Counted from the first letter of the stretch, positions 13,841 to 21,878 are shown. The stretch: DNA of 26,088 nt from Clostridiales bacterium (GCA_012514855.1 JAAYZL010000265.1:1-26088); one strand, 5' to 3'. Notes: a model not told the origin generated them from the letters alone. A program made the numbers and translations.

Positions 13841-14798
13841 GGCGCTTCACCTCCGAGATGCCCGAGAGCGAGTAGATGATCATCGCGACGACGAGCAGGC
13901 TGCCCTTGACGACGTACTGGTAGAACTGGTCGACGCCGATCATGTTCATGGCGTTGGCAAGCATGCCGACCAAAAACGCGCCCGCGACGGAACCTGAGAT
14001 CAGCCCGACGCCGCCGCTGAGCGCCGTGCCGCCGATCGCCGCGGCGGTGATGGAGTCCATCGCGTAGTTCGCGCCGGTCAGCGGGTCGCCGATGCGCATG
14101 CGGCTCGCGAGCAGTATGCCCGCGACCGCGGCGAGCAGCGCGGCCATCGCGTAGACGCGAATGCTGACCGATTTCACGGCGACGCCCATCGACTTCGAGA
14201 TCGCGCGGCTCCTGCCGATCGCATAGATGTGCGTGCCGGTGCGCGTCCGGTAGAGCACGTAGTGGATCATCGCGTAGACGATCGCCAAAATCACGACCGG
14301 CATCGAGAGGATGTCCCACTTCTGCACGACGAACCTTGAAAACGCCTTGTTGACGCCGCCGCCGGCGACCGGCATGATGAGCAGCGCGACGCCGTTCAAC
14401 ACCGTGCTCATGCAAAGCGTCGTGATCAGCGGCGGGACGCGCAGGAAATTCGAGCCCGCGCCGTTCAGAAACCCGCACAGCCCCATCGCGCCGAAGATCG
14501 CGAGGAGCGCGAACGCGATTTGAAGCGGCGAGTCGGTGTCCATCAGCTTTCCGGCGAGGACGGTCGTCAGGCTGATCATCGAGCCCAGCGACAGGTCGAT
14601 GCCGCCGGACAGTATCACCAAGGTCTGCGCGATCGCGAGGATCGACAGCGGAATCAGCTGCGAGAGCAGATTCGTGATGTTGTAGACGGAGGCGTAGGAC
14701 TCCGAGTACAGGCACATCGAGCCGAACACGGCCAGGAGCAGCGCGGCGATCGTCAGGACGCTCTTGAGCTGCGGCCTGCGGGAAAACACGCGCCTCAT
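13830..14798 (-). CDS. CUT2 ABC transporter permease, RbsC-like (first)
   Basis: A 322-residue RbsC-type membrane protein with the family signature AIAQTLVILSGGIDLSLGSM and the coupling-loop block AAAIGGTALSGGVGL. The start ATG overlaps the stop of the ATPase gene (ATGA at 14798-14795), with a GGGAGGG ribosome site inside that gene. It is probably expressed in equal amounts with the ATPase and partners the next permease. The ligand class is likely a pentose, hexose or polyol, as usual for CUT2, but is not determined by sequence. Confidence 0.92.
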   Translation of the reverse strand: MRRVFSRRPQLKSVLTIAALLLAVFGSMCLYSESYASVYNITNLLSQLIPLSILAIAQTLVILSGGIDLSLGSMISLTTVLAGKLMDTDSPLQIAFALLAIFGAMGLCGFLNGAGSNFLRVPPLITTLCMSTVLNGVALLIMPVAGGGVNKAFSRFVVQKWDILSMPVVILAIVYAMIHYVLYRTRTGTHIYAIGRSRAISKSMGVAVKSVSIRVYAMAALLAAVAGILLASRMRIGDPLTGANYAMDSITAAAIGGTALSGGVGLISGSVAGAFLVGMLANAMNMIGVDQFYQYVVKGSLLVVAMIIYSLSGISEVKRRGR

Positions 14799-16306
14799 GC
14801 GCCCTCCCCCTCCCCGAGCCCGCTTGCCGCGCGCATGATATCCTCCTCCCGGGCGTCCGTCCGACCGAATTCCCGGACGATTCTCCCCTCGTAGAACACG
14901 AGTATCCTATCGCTCAGGCCGATCAGCTCCATCATGTCGCTCGTCAGCATCAATATGCCGATGCCCTCGCGCGTCAACTGGTCGATGATCCGGTAGACGG
15001 ACATGCGCGCGCCGACGTCGACGCCCTTCGTCGGCTCGTCGACGATCAGCACGCGGGGCTTCGTCATCAGCCAGCGCGAGAGCATCACCTTCTGCTGGTT
15101 GCCGCCGGACAGGTTGTCGACGGCCTGGTCGACGGAGGTCAGCTTGATCTGCATGCGCTCGACGTTTTCCAAAATTTCGGCGCGCTCGCGGCGGCGGCGG
15201 ATGTACCCGAAGCGGTTCTTGAGCCGGGGGAGAGACGCGAGCGAGCAGTTCTTGCCCATCGAGAGCGTGAGCACGAGCCCCTCGCCGCGCCGGTCGTGCG
15301 TGATGTAGCCGAGGCCCGATTTGATCCGCTGCGCGATGCCTCCGCCCGAGAGCCGCGTGCCCCGGATCGCGATCCTGCCGCGCGCGACCGGCACGTCCCC
15401 GAAGATCGCGCGCGCGACCGCGCGCTGGCCCTGCCCCTCGAGCCCGCCGAGGCTGACGATCTCCCCGGCGCGGACGGTAAAGGACACGTCGCGCGCGCGG
15501 CCGCCGACCGCCAGGTTTTCGACGGTCAGAAGCGGCTCGCCGGGGCGTACGTCCGAGCGGTCGGGGTAGATGTCCTCGAGCACGCGCCCGACCATCATCG
15601 AGATCAGCCGGTCGCGGTCGATCTCCTGGCGGTCGAGCGTGCCGACGGCCTTGCCGTCCTTCAGCACCATCACGCGGTCGGCGATCTCCATGACCTCCTC
15701 GAGCCGGTGGGAGATGTAGATGATGGAGACGCCGTCGCGCTTGAGCGTCCTGATGATCCCGAACAGCCGCCGGACCTCCTCCTCGTCGAGCGCCGCGGTC
15801 GGCTCGTCGAGGATCAGAATCCTCGGCTCGGCGAGCAGCGCGCGCGCGATCTCGACGCACTGCTGCTCCGCGAGGTTCAGGGAGCCGACGAGCTTGTCCG
15901 GGTCGAGTTTATAGCCGAGCCGCCCGTTGACCCGAAGAATCTCGGAGGCCATTTTCGCGCGGCTGAGCGACCGGACGGGCCCGAGCACCTCCCGCGCGAG
16001 GAACACGTTCTCGAGCACCGTCAGGTTTGAGAGCAGGTTGCTCTCCTGATGCACGAAGCCTATGCCGAGCTTTGCGGCCTCGAGCGGGTTCGAAATCATG
16101 ACGTCCCTGCCGTCGATCGATATCAAGCCCGCGTCCGGCCTCACGAGCCCGCCGAGCACGTTCATCAGCGTCGACTTGCCCGCGCCGTTTTCGCCGACGA
16201 GCGCAAGCACCTCGCCCTCATACAGCGCGAGGCCGACGTCGTCGAGCGCCTTCACGCCCGGGAAGGTCTTGTGGATGCCGGTTGCCTGCAGGGTGATTTT
16301 GTTCAC
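14795..16306 (-). CDS. CUT2 sugar ABC transporter ATP-binding protein, RbsA-like
   Basis: A 503-residue tandem ATPase that drives import through the two RbsC-like permeases. The N-terminal domain has Walker A GENGAGKST (38-46), a LNLAEQQ-type signature and Walker B RILILDEPTAAL. The C-terminal half has a degenerate Walker A (GLEGQGQRA), a standard signature NLSGGNQQKV and VLIVDEPTKGVDVG; this asymmetry is normal for RbsA/MglA/XylG proteins. It starts at a GTG (16306) with AAGGA eight to nine bases upstream. It is separated from the binding-protein gene by 76 bases containing a stable hairpin, and overlaps the next permease. Confidence 0.94.
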   Translation of the reverse strand: MNKITLQATGIHKTFPGVKALDDVGLALYEGEVLALVGENGAGKSTLMNVLGGLVRPDAGLISIDGRDVMISNPLEAAKLGIGFVHQESNLLSNLTVLENVFLAREVLGPVRSLSRAKMASEILRVNGRLGYKLDPDKLVGSLNLAEQQCVEIARALLAEPRILILDEPTAALDEEEVRRLFGIIRTLKRDGVSIIYISHRLEEVMEIADRVMVLKDGKAVGTLDRQEIDRDRLISMMVGRVLEDIYPDRSDVRPGEPLLTVENLAVGGRARDVSFTVRAGEIVSLGGLEGQGQRAVARAIFGDVPVARGRIAIRGTRLSGGGIAQRIKSGLGYITHDRRGEGLVLTLSMGKNCSLASLPRLKNRFGYIRRRRERAEILENVERMQIKLTSVDQAVDNLSGGNQQKVMLSRWLMTKPRVLIVDEPTKGVDVGARMSVYRIIDQLTREGIGILMLTSDMMELIGLSDRILVFYEGRIVREFGRTDAREEDIMRAASGLGEGEGA

Positions 16307-16332
16307 GGCCGGTTTCCTTTCAAAAGAAGACC

Positions 16333-16360
16333 GCAGAGGAAGGGCGAGCCCCTCCTCCGC
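16333..16360 (-). promoter_or_regulatory. Intercistronic hairpin after the CUT2 binding-protein gene
   Basis: In the minus-strand transcript GCGGAGGAGGGGC (16360-16348) pairs over 13 positions with GCCCUUCCUCUGC (16345-16333), with two G-U wobbles and a 2-base gap. It lies between the stop of the binding-protein gene and the ATPase gene and has no following U-run. The position and form are the same as for the hairpin at 5665-5692 in operon A. Confidence 0.65.
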
Positions 16361-16382
16361 AGCCGTACCGGTATTCGAAGGA

Positions 16383-17408
16383 TCAGAAGCCCTGGGTTCC
16401 GTCCCTGTCGCCGCCGTAGAGCGCCTGGATGTCCTCCTCCGGCATGCGCGTGTTGTTCCAGAAGCTGTCGGAGAGGTCCTGGCGCACGAAGTCCAGCACC
16501 GTGTCCTGCGTGATGATCGGGATGTCGACGACGATGTCCTTCTCGCCCGCGTAGGTGCCGTTCAGGATTTCGAGGCCGATCGCCGCGCCCTCGGCGAACA
16601 GCCAGGTCGGCATCGAGGTCGCGATGCCCTGGTAGCCCTGATCCATGTACTTGGCCCAGAGCTTCAAAAAGCCGTTGTTGTCCTCGCCCATCATCGGGAT
16701 CAGCGGGCGGCCCGCCTCGACGAACGCCTCGATGCAGCCGCGCGTCATGTCGCCGCCGCTGGACCACACGCCGTCGATCTGCGGATACGCCGCCAGGAGG
16801 TTCTCCGCGGCGATCCTGCCCTTCGCGTAGTCCCAGTCCGCGTTGACGGTCGCGATGATCTCGATCTCGGGATACTGCGCGAACACGTCCGTCGCGCCCT
16901 TCATGCGGTTCACGGCGACGGTCAGCCCGGCCATGCCGTCCAGGCAGATGACCTTGCCCTTGCCGCCCATCTTCTCGACGAGCCACTCCGCGCCGACGCG
17001 GCCGAAGTCGTAGTCGCGGGCGACGACCGACGCGTGGTAGCTGTCCGTCGCGAGCGCCGACGCGCAGGTCACGACGACGATGCCGCGGTCGAACGCCTCC
17101 TCGATGACGGCCGACACGGCCTCGGGGGTGATCGGCTGCAGGATCAGCAGGTCGACGCCCTTCGCGATCAGGTCCTCGATGTCCGAAATCTGCTTGTTGA
17201 CGTCGTTGTCGGCGTTCGTGATGAAGTATTCGGAGACCTGCTCGTTGTTCTTGAGAAACGACTCGAGTTCGTTGACGCACTGCACGCCCCAGCTGTTTCC
17301 GACCCACACGTTCGAGAACCCGACCTTGTAGGTCTTCGCCTCGCCGTGCGCCGCGCCGAAGGATGCCACGAGAAGCAGCGCCAGCACCATTGCCAATACT
17401 TTCTTCAT
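16383..17408 (-). CDS. CUT2 sugar-binding protein (periplasmic-binding type 1 fold)
   Basis: A 341-residue solute-binding protein of the ribose/galactose/xylose type. It has a Sec signal peptide (MKKVLAMVLALLLVA core) ending near AAHGEA. No lipobox cysteine is present, as with the other binding protein in this window. The mature protein begins with YKVGFSNVWVGNSWG and shows VDLLILQPITPEAV, the hinge-type LDGMAGLTVAVNR and GVWSSGGDMTRG, typical of Peripla_BP_4. ATG at 17408 has AAGGAG eight bases upstream; an in-frame GTG at 17417 overlaps that site. It is the first gene of operon C, from the promoter at 17471-17499, and is probably activated by the divergent AraC-family regulator. Confidence 0.92.
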   Translation of the reverse strand: MKKVLAMVLALLLVASFGAAHGEAKTYKVGFSNVWVGNSWGVQCVNELESFLKNNEQVSEYFITNADNDVNKQISDIEDLIAKGVDLLILQPITPEAVSAVIEEAFDRGIVVVTCASALATDSYHASVVARDYDFGRVGAEWLVEKMGGKGKVICLDGMAGLTVAVNRMKGATDVFAQYPEIEIIATVNADWDYAKGRIAAENLLAAYPQIDGVWSSGGDMTRGCIEAFVEAGRPLIPMMGEDNNGFLKLWAKYMDQGYQGIATSMPTWLFAEGAAIGLEILNGTYAGEKDIVVDIPIITQDTVLDFVRQDLSDSFWNNTRMPEEDIQALYGGDRDGTQGF

Positions 17409-17470
17409 TCCAACCACTCCTTTTTATTTGTTCCGTAAATATTGTTAAGTTTTCCGACCGCTCCATCATG

Positions 17471-17499
17471 AGTATATTCTTTCTTTATGATACTTTCAA
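17471..17499 (-). promoter_or_regulatory. Promoter of sugar operon C (CUT2 binding-protein gene)
   Basis: Minus strand: TTGAAA (17499-17494), 17 bases, TATACT (17476-17471). The -35 box ends 2 bp from the first copy of a 21-bp-period direct repeat, the usual placement for an AraC-family activator. The leader is about 60 bases. Confidence 0.75.
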
Positions 17500-17501
17500 T
17501 C

Positions 17502-17537
17502 GCAAAAATGGCTTATTTAGGGGCAAAAGCGGCTTTT
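17502..17537. promoter_or_regulatory. Candidate AraC-family operator: direct repeat with 21-bp period
   Basis: GCAAAAATGGCTTAT at 17502-17516 and GCAAAAGCGGCTTTT at 17523-17537 match at 12 of 15 positions and are exactly 21 bp apart, two helical turns. They fill the gap between the -35 boxes of the divergent promoters. Direct repeats of this period next to a -35 box are the classical AraC-type layout (araI1/araI2). Binding by the adjacent regulator is inference. Confidence 0.6.
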
Positions 17538-17540
17538 CAA

Positions 17541-17569
17541 TTTACAGGGTTCCTCCGATATGTTATAAT
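17541..17569 (+). promoter_or_regulatory. Promoter of the AraC-family regulator gene
   Basis: TTTACA at 17541-17546, 17 bases, TATAAT at 17564-17569. The start would fall near 17576, leaving a leader of only about 15 bases with a GGGGGGGAT ribosome site. The direct repeat lies 3 bp upstream of the -35, so autoregulation is plausible. Confidence 0.8.
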
Positions 17570-17590
17570 CCGGGCAATGGGGGGGATCGC

Positions 17591-18463
17591 ATGGGCGGGG
17601 CCAACTGGGAGTTCGATTTTTCGCCGGAATTGCCGGTGCATGTGTTTCCCTATACGGTCTACGGGAGCAACGACCCGCTGCACTGGCACAAGTACTACGA
17701 GATCGGGCTGTGCACCGGCAAGCGCGGCAAGTTCATCTACCTGGAAAAGGTATTCGAGATCGGCGCAGGGGACATCTTTTTGTCGAACAACAACGAAAAC
17801 CACGTCGCGGTCGCCGACGAGGGCGAGACCGTCGAGTTTCTGTTCCTGATCTTTTTGCCGTCGTTCATCTCCGGCCCGGGCGGGCGCGCGCTCGACCGGC
17901 GGTATCTCTCGATGTTCAACTACAACGCGCTGACGTTCCGCAACAAGATCGACGCCGACCACATAGCCGCCGGGCGGATCGCGCAACTGATGTGGGAGGC
18001 GCACGAGATCTATAAGAAAAGGGACATGTTTTTCGAACTGGCGCTCGACATCAAGGTGCGGCAGATTCTGCTGGAGCTGGTGTCGGTCTATGAGAAAAGC
18101 GACCGGAACGACACGCTGAACCGCATCAACGCGCGCGTGCGCACGGCGGTCGAGTACATCAACGAGCACTACACGGAGAAGATCACCATCGGGCAGATGG
18201 CCGCGATGGTCGGCATGAACGCCTCGTATTTCCGGCACATCTTCAAGGAGAACATGCAGATACCGTTCAAGGCGTACCTGACGATACTGCGGCTCGCCGA
18301 GGCGCGCAGGCTCCTGCTCACGACCGAGCGCGGCGTCCACGAGATCATCGCCGACGTCGGCTACACGAACGTCAGCCAGTTCTACCGCATCTTCCGCGAG
18401 TACTCGCACATGACGCCCGCCGAATACAGGATTTATTACAAAGACGCCGCGGAACTGCCGTAG
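17591..18463 (+). CDS. AraC-family transcriptional regulator
   Basis: A 290-residue regulator. The N-terminal cupin (about 15-100) carries HWHKYYEI with His31 and His33 and the GDIFLSNNNENH strand, and would bind an effector sugar. The C-terminal double HTH (about 182-283) has the first helix pair around ITIGQMAAMVGMNASYFRHIFKE and the AraC signature region VGYTNVSQFYRIFREYSHMTPAEYR. The start at 17591 is set by the promoter at 17541-17569; the frame is open upstream but that part is untranscribed from it. It is divergent from operon C and probably activates it. Its stop is 15 bp from that of the convergent GHKL kinase gene, with no terminator between. Confidence 0.92.
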   Translation: MGGANWEFDFSPELPVHVFPYTVYGSNDPLHWHKYYEIGLCTGKRGKFIYLEKVFEIGAGDIFLSNNNENHVAVADEGETVEFLFLIFLPSFISGPGGRALDRRYLSMFNYNALTFRNKIDADHIAAGRIAQLMWEAHEIYKKRDMFFELALDIKVRQILLELVSVYEKSDRNDTLNRINARVRTAVEYINEHYTEKITIGQMAAMVGMNASYFRHIFKENMQIPFKAYLTILRLAEARRLLLTTERGVHEIIADVGYTNVSQFYRIFREYSHMTPAEYRIYYKDAAELP

Positions 18464-18478
18464 TTATCACGCTCCCCG

Positions 18479-19747
18479 TCACAGGATCACGCGCAGCGCG
18501 AACTCGCCGCCCTTCGCCTCGAAGCTGCACAGCCCCGCGTGCCTCTCGACGATCAGCGCGATGCTCTTCGTGCCGAGCCCGCCGTCGTCGGCGACCGCGC
18601 CGTCCTCGATCTTGACCTCGCCTTCGAACGGGTTCGCGATCTCCAGGAGCAACTGGTCGTTCCTCGTGTGGCAGTTGAACCGGACGACCCTCTGCCGGTC
18701 GCAGACGGCGCTCGCGGCGTTGATCGCGTTCTCGAGCGCGTTCGAGATGATGACGCACAAATCCGCGTCCGGGATGCCGAGCTTTTCCGGGATGTCGGCG
18801 CGTATCTCGATCGCGACGCCGCGCCGCTCCGCCTGTGCCCGGAACGACGAGAGGATCAGGTTCACCGTCTCGTTTTTGCAGAAGGCGTGCGCGGTCGACT
18901 GGTCGATGCTCTGTTCGATGCCGGCGACGTAGCCCATGATGCCGTCGCGGTTGCCCTCGGCGGCGAGCGAGTGTATGTAGCGCAGGTGGTGGCGCAGGTC
19001 GTGGACGTACACGGCGGCCTGCCGCTCGGAGTGCTTCAGCGACTCGATGTGCTGCAGCGCCCCCTGCAGCTGCGTCTGGAGAAGCTGCGAGACGCCCCGC
19101 GCCTCGAGCCGCTCGCGAATCTGCCGCGCGTACTCGACGATCAGGAGGTATGTGAGGAACGAGAGCATGCTCAGCGAGAGCTGCCAGATGCCGGTCTCCC
19201 GGAAGGTCTCGAGGTCGTACAGGAAGCGGTAGCGCGTCTGGTAGTAGGACACGAACGCGCACAGGAGCGGCACCGCGCAGAAGAGCGCCCAGCCGCGGTG
19301 ATAGTTGTCCAAGAGATACAGAAGCGGGGGCCGGAAGTACAGCTTCAACAGGAGCAGCATCGGAATCGCGATCAGCACGTAGCTCACGAGCTTCACGAAG
19401 TAGTCCGGGCCGAACACGAGCGCCGCGGCGTGCGCGCCGAGCAACAGCGGGGACACCCAGATGACCGCCGTCAGGAACACGAACACCGTCTTGATGCCGC
19501 GGTAGCGGGTGATGAACATCGTCGTCACGAGCAAATACAGAAGCGAGACCACCGGATAGACGCCGAGATACCGCTCGAGGCCGAACGCGCGCAGCGCCAG
19601 CACGTTGGCCGCGACCCCGGCAACCAACAGCGCCGCGAACAGCCGCGCGCCGGGCCTGCGGAAGTCGAACCCCTCGAGAATCATGATGGCGGACGCGATG
19701 TACAAAAACAGCAGGCAGGTGTTGAACTGCATCTCAAAGCTGTGCAT
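18479..19747 (-). CDS. GHKL-domain sensor histidine kinase (LytTR-partner type)
   Basis: A 422-residue sensor with about six hydrophobic helices in residues 8-205, a coiled-coil-like linker (205-245), a histidine box VHDLRHHLRYI (248-258) with His253 as the likely phospho-acceptor, and a GHKL ATPase. The N-box is IISNALENAINAA (Asn336, Asn340) and the G-box is GGLGTKSIALIVERHAG. This architecture is shared with AgrC-like kinases. The usual RHD is RHH here. The start overlaps the end of the regulator gene by 14 bases, so the pair is coupled. No AgrB/AgrD-type peptide gene is visible, so the signal is unknown. Confidence 0.9.
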   Translation of the reverse strand: MHSFEMQFNTCLLFLYIASAIMILEGFDFRRPGARLFAALLVAGVAANVLALRAFGLERYLGVYPVVSLLYLLVTTMFITRYRGIKTVFVFLTAVIWVSPLLLGAHAAALVFGPDYFVKLVSYVLIAIPMLLLLKLYFRPPLLYLLDNYHRGWALFCAVPLLCAFVSYYQTRYRFLYDLETFRETGIWQLSLSMLSFLTYLLIVEYARQIRERLEARGVSQLLQTQLQGALQHIESLKHSERQAAVYVHDLRHHLRYIHSLAAEGNRDGIMGYVAGIEQSIDQSTAHAFCKNETVNLILSSFRAQAERRGVAIEIRADIPEKLGIPDADLCVIISNALENAINAASAVCDRQRVVRFNCHTRNDQLLLEIANPFEGEVKIEDGAVADDGGLGTKSIALIVERHAGLCSFEAKGGEFALRVIL

Positions 19748-20483
19748 TTGGCGTCACACTCCGTCCGAACGAATAGGCGATGTAGCGGCGCTTTACCTCG
19801 TTGTAGTTCGCCTTGGAGATCGGCACGCGGCCGCCGTCGGTCATGAGCGATTCGCGCTCGCTTAACTTGCGCACGTGGTCCATGTTGATGATGTACGAGC
19901 GGTGCGGCTTCAGGAACCGCTCCTGCGAGAGGAACTGCTCCTCCACCTCCGAGAGCGTGCCGTACATCTCGTAGCGCTCCCGGTTGCTCATGTAGAACGT
20001 GATCGTCTTCCCGACGACCTCCAGGTGCGAAATGCCGTGGTATTGGAGCCGGACGAGGCCGGTCTTGGCCTTGACGAGCATGGAGCGGTCGCGCGCGCCC
20101 TCGATCTCCTGCGCCGCCTCGCTGAGCACCGCATGGAGCTTTTCGCCGGGGCCGCCCTTGAGCAGGTAGGAAAACGCCTTCACGTCGTAGGAATCCAGCG
20201 CGAACTGCGCGCTCCCGGTCAGGAAGATGATCTTGACCGCCTTGTCCGCGAGGCGAATCTCCCGCGCGGTCTCGATGCCGTCGCAAAGCGGCATCATCAC
20301 GTCGAGGAGGATGATGTGGAACCGTTCCCCGCGCTCCACCGCGGCCAACAGGTCGGCGCCGCTCGCGTAGCAGCAAAGCTCGAATTCGACGTCCGGCGAA
20401 TGGGCCGCCCGGAACGCGCGCACGTCGCGCTCGAGCCGAGCAAGGTCCTCCCGGTCGTCGTCGCACAGCGCGATGCGCAGCAT
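19734..20483 (-). CDS. LytTR-family response regulator
   Basis: A 249-residue response regulator. The receiver domain (1-120) has the acidic cluster CDDD (7-10), phospho-acceptor Asp61 in ILLDVMMP and Lys109 in YLLKGG. The LytTR DNA-binding domain (about 135-236) has RYEMYGTLSEVEEQF and the characteristic RFLKPHRSYIINMDHV. ATG at 20483 has GGAGGG seven bases upstream; the frame is open much further upstream but that part has no coding support. It is transcribed with the GHKL kinase that follows. Targets are unknown; LytTR regulators in Clostridia often control secreted products or bacteriocins. Confidence 0.92.
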   Translation of the reverse strand: MLRIALCDDDREDLARLERDVRAFRAAHSPDVEFELCCYASGADLLAAVERGERFHIILLDVMMPLCDGIETAREIRLADKAVKIIFLTGSAQFALDSYDVKAFSYLLKGGPGEKLHAVLSEAAQEIEGARDRSMLVKAKTGLVRLQYHGISHLEVVGKTITFYMSNRERYEMYGTLSEVEEQFLSQERFLKPHRSYIINMDHVRKLSERESLMTDGGRVPISKANYNEVKRRYIAYSFGRSVTPNAQL

Positions 20484-20834
20484 ACCATCCCTCCGCCGCC
20501 CGTTTTTCGACAGTATAGCACGGATCGCGGGCGATTTCCACCGCGTTTCCGGAAAACCGGGCGGGGCCTGTTTGATCCCTTCATTATATGGAAAAAACCC
20601 GCGCTGTGCCGGGACGGGCGCGAAACGGCCCGGATTCGCCCTGAAACGCGCGGCGGAGAGGGCCTCCGAACCGTTTTGCCCGATTCCCTGCCGGAAAAGG
20701 TCCGCCGCGGCGCGCAGGGTATGGGGCAATGATATTCTTCCTTGGCACAACAGCCCTTCGGGTTCAATATAGCAGAAACCGCATTTTCAGACAAGCGGGG
20801 CGGGGTATATATATGGCGGAAGGGGGGTGCGGTC
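20484..20834. other. Intergenic region between the LytTR regulator and the DUF488 gene
   Basis: These 351 bp separate divergent genes. They hold the presumed promoter of the response regulator at 20512-20540 and a ribosome site (AAGGGGGG) before the DUF488 gene. A TATATATAT tract at about 20808-20816 could serve as its -10, but no good -35 is seen. Several open frames cross the region but none has start context or recognisable protein features. No RNA gene or mobile element was recognised. Confidence 0.6.
20512..20540 (-). promoter_or_regulatory. Possible promoter of the LytTR/GHKL operon
   Basis: Minus strand: a good -10 TATACT (20517-20512), with a weak -35 TGGAAA (20540-20535) at 17-bp spacing, giving a leader of roughly 25 bases. 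The poor -35 suggests an activator may be needed. No LytTR-type direct repeat was recognised next to it. Confidence 0.5.
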
Positions 20835-21203
20835 ATGCGCATCGAAATCAAACGGATCTATGCGCCCGCGGAGGAGGCGGACGGGCGGCGCGTGCTGGTC
20901 GACCGGCTGTGGCCGAGGGGCGTCTCGAAGCGGGACGCGCGGCTCGACGAGTGGCTGAAGGACGCGGCGCCCAGCCCCGGGCTTCGCGCGTGGTTTGGGC
21001 ACAGGGAGGAGAACTTCGAGCGGTTTTCGGAGATGTACCGGTTCGAGCTCGACGCGGATGCCGCAAAACAGTCCGCCGTCCGCCATCTGCTCGAACTCGC
21101 GAGGGCGGGCAAGCTGACGCTTCTGTATGCCGCGAGGAGCGAAACGGTCAACCACGCCGCCGTGCTCCGGGGGGTTCTGGAGGAGAGGATCGGCGATTTG
21201 TGA
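20835..21203 (+). CDS. DUF488 family protein (YeaO-like)
   Basis: A 122-residue soluble protein of the DUF488/YeaO family. Conserved blocks are RRVLVDRLWPRGVSK, WLKDAAPSPGLRAWFGH, NFERFSEMYRFEL and the closing TLLYAARSETVNHAAVL. Length is normal for the family. AAGGGGGG lies about eight bases before the ATG. Function is unknown. It stands alone, convergent with the uracil-DNA-glycosylase-like gene 26 bp away. Confidence 0.9.
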   Translation: MRIEIKRIYAPAEEADGRRVLVDRLWPRGVSKRDARLDEWLKDAAPSPGLRAWFGHREENFERFSEMYRFELDADAAKQSAVRHLLELARAGKLTLLYAARSETVNHAAVLRGVLEERIGDL

Positions 21204-21208
21204 GCGGA

Positions 21209-21247
21209 CCGGCGCCCGGAGGATCGCGGTCAATCCGGGCGCGCCGG
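21209..21247. terminator. Possible shared hairpin between convergent genes
   Basis: CCGGCGCCCGGA at 21209-21220 pairs with TCCGGGCGCGCCGG at 21234-21247 with a two-base bulge. It lies between the DUF488 stop and the end of the glycosylase-like gene, overlapping the latter's last codons. No U-run follows on either strand, so its role as a terminator is doubtful. Confidence 0.35.
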
Positions 21248-21826
21248 GGTCTGTCCGGCGCCTTGCCGCAACCGCTCAGCCAGCATCGCCCAATCCTCCA
21301 TGAACGGGCGCATCAGGTTGGGCCGCCGCCGGACGGCCAGCGGGTGGTAGGAAATGACGCAGGGGCGCCCGAGCGCGGTCCGCCACGTTCCCCGCAGGGT
21401 TTTCACATGCGCGTCCGCGCCGAACACCGCACGGACGACGGCGTCCCCGAGGCAGACGACGAATTCCGGCCGCATTTCTTCGATCTGCCGAACGAGGAAC
21501 GGCATGCTGAACGCCCTGGCCGCGTCCCTGTCATACGCGCGGAGCGGCCTGCACTTCAAAAGATACGTCAGATAGACGTCGCCCGCGGACAGTCCCGCGC
21601 CGTCAAGCGCGGCCTGCAGCGTCCGCCGCGTGCCGCAGACGTATTCCCTGCCCTCGTTGTCCTCGCGCGCGCCCGGGTTGTCCAGGATCGCGGCGACGCG
21701 CGCGCTGGGATTTCCCTCGCCCCAAACGACGCGCGACCGCGGGGTGCAGAGCTCGCAACGGCGATATTCGAAGGCGTATTCCGGCGGGCTGTCCTCCTTC
21801 CAGACGGTCGGAGAAAACGGCGTCAC
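21230..21826 (-). CDS. Uracil-DNA glycosylase superfamily protein, family-4-like, atypical
   Basis: A 198-residue protein of the uracil-DNA glycosylase superfamily (base-excision repair). Motif 1 is GEGNPSARVAAILDNPGARED (36-56), where family 4 normally has GEAPG; the HPLAV segment (His161) matches motif 3. Of the four iron-sulfur ligands of family 4, Cys24, Cys27 and Cys91 are present. The fourth, expected about 16 residues after Cys91, is Ser107 in AFSMPFLVRQI. Cluster binding and glycosylase activity are therefore uncertain. The start is a GTG (21826) with only a weak GGGGAAG site. It may be a distinct subfamily rather than a decayed gene, because the frame is intact and the motif blocks are preserved. 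Confidence 0.8.
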   Translation of the reverse strand: MTPFSPTVWKEDSPPEYAFEYRRCELCTPRSRVVWGEGNPSARVAAILDNPGAREDNEGREYVCGTRRTLQAALDGAGLSAGDVYLTYLLKCRPLRAYDRDAARAFSMPFLVRQIEEMRPEFVVCLGDAVVRAVFGADAHVKTLRGTWRTALGRPCVISYHPLAVRRRPNLMRPFMEDWAMLAERLRQGAGQTPARPD

Positions 21827-21878
21827 GGCTGTCTTCCCCGCGCCCGTCCGCCGGGAACCCCGCCCCGGTCCGCGCCCG

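Noticed and set aside
14795..16306. Degenerate second Walker A in the RbsA-like ATPase as a defect
   Set aside because: A degenerate second nucleotide site is normal in RbsA/MglA/XylG-type tandem ATPases.
20578..20600. TATAAT-like sequence on the minus strand upstream of the LytTR regulator
   Set aside because: No -35 at suitable distance; the TATACT nearer the gene fits better.
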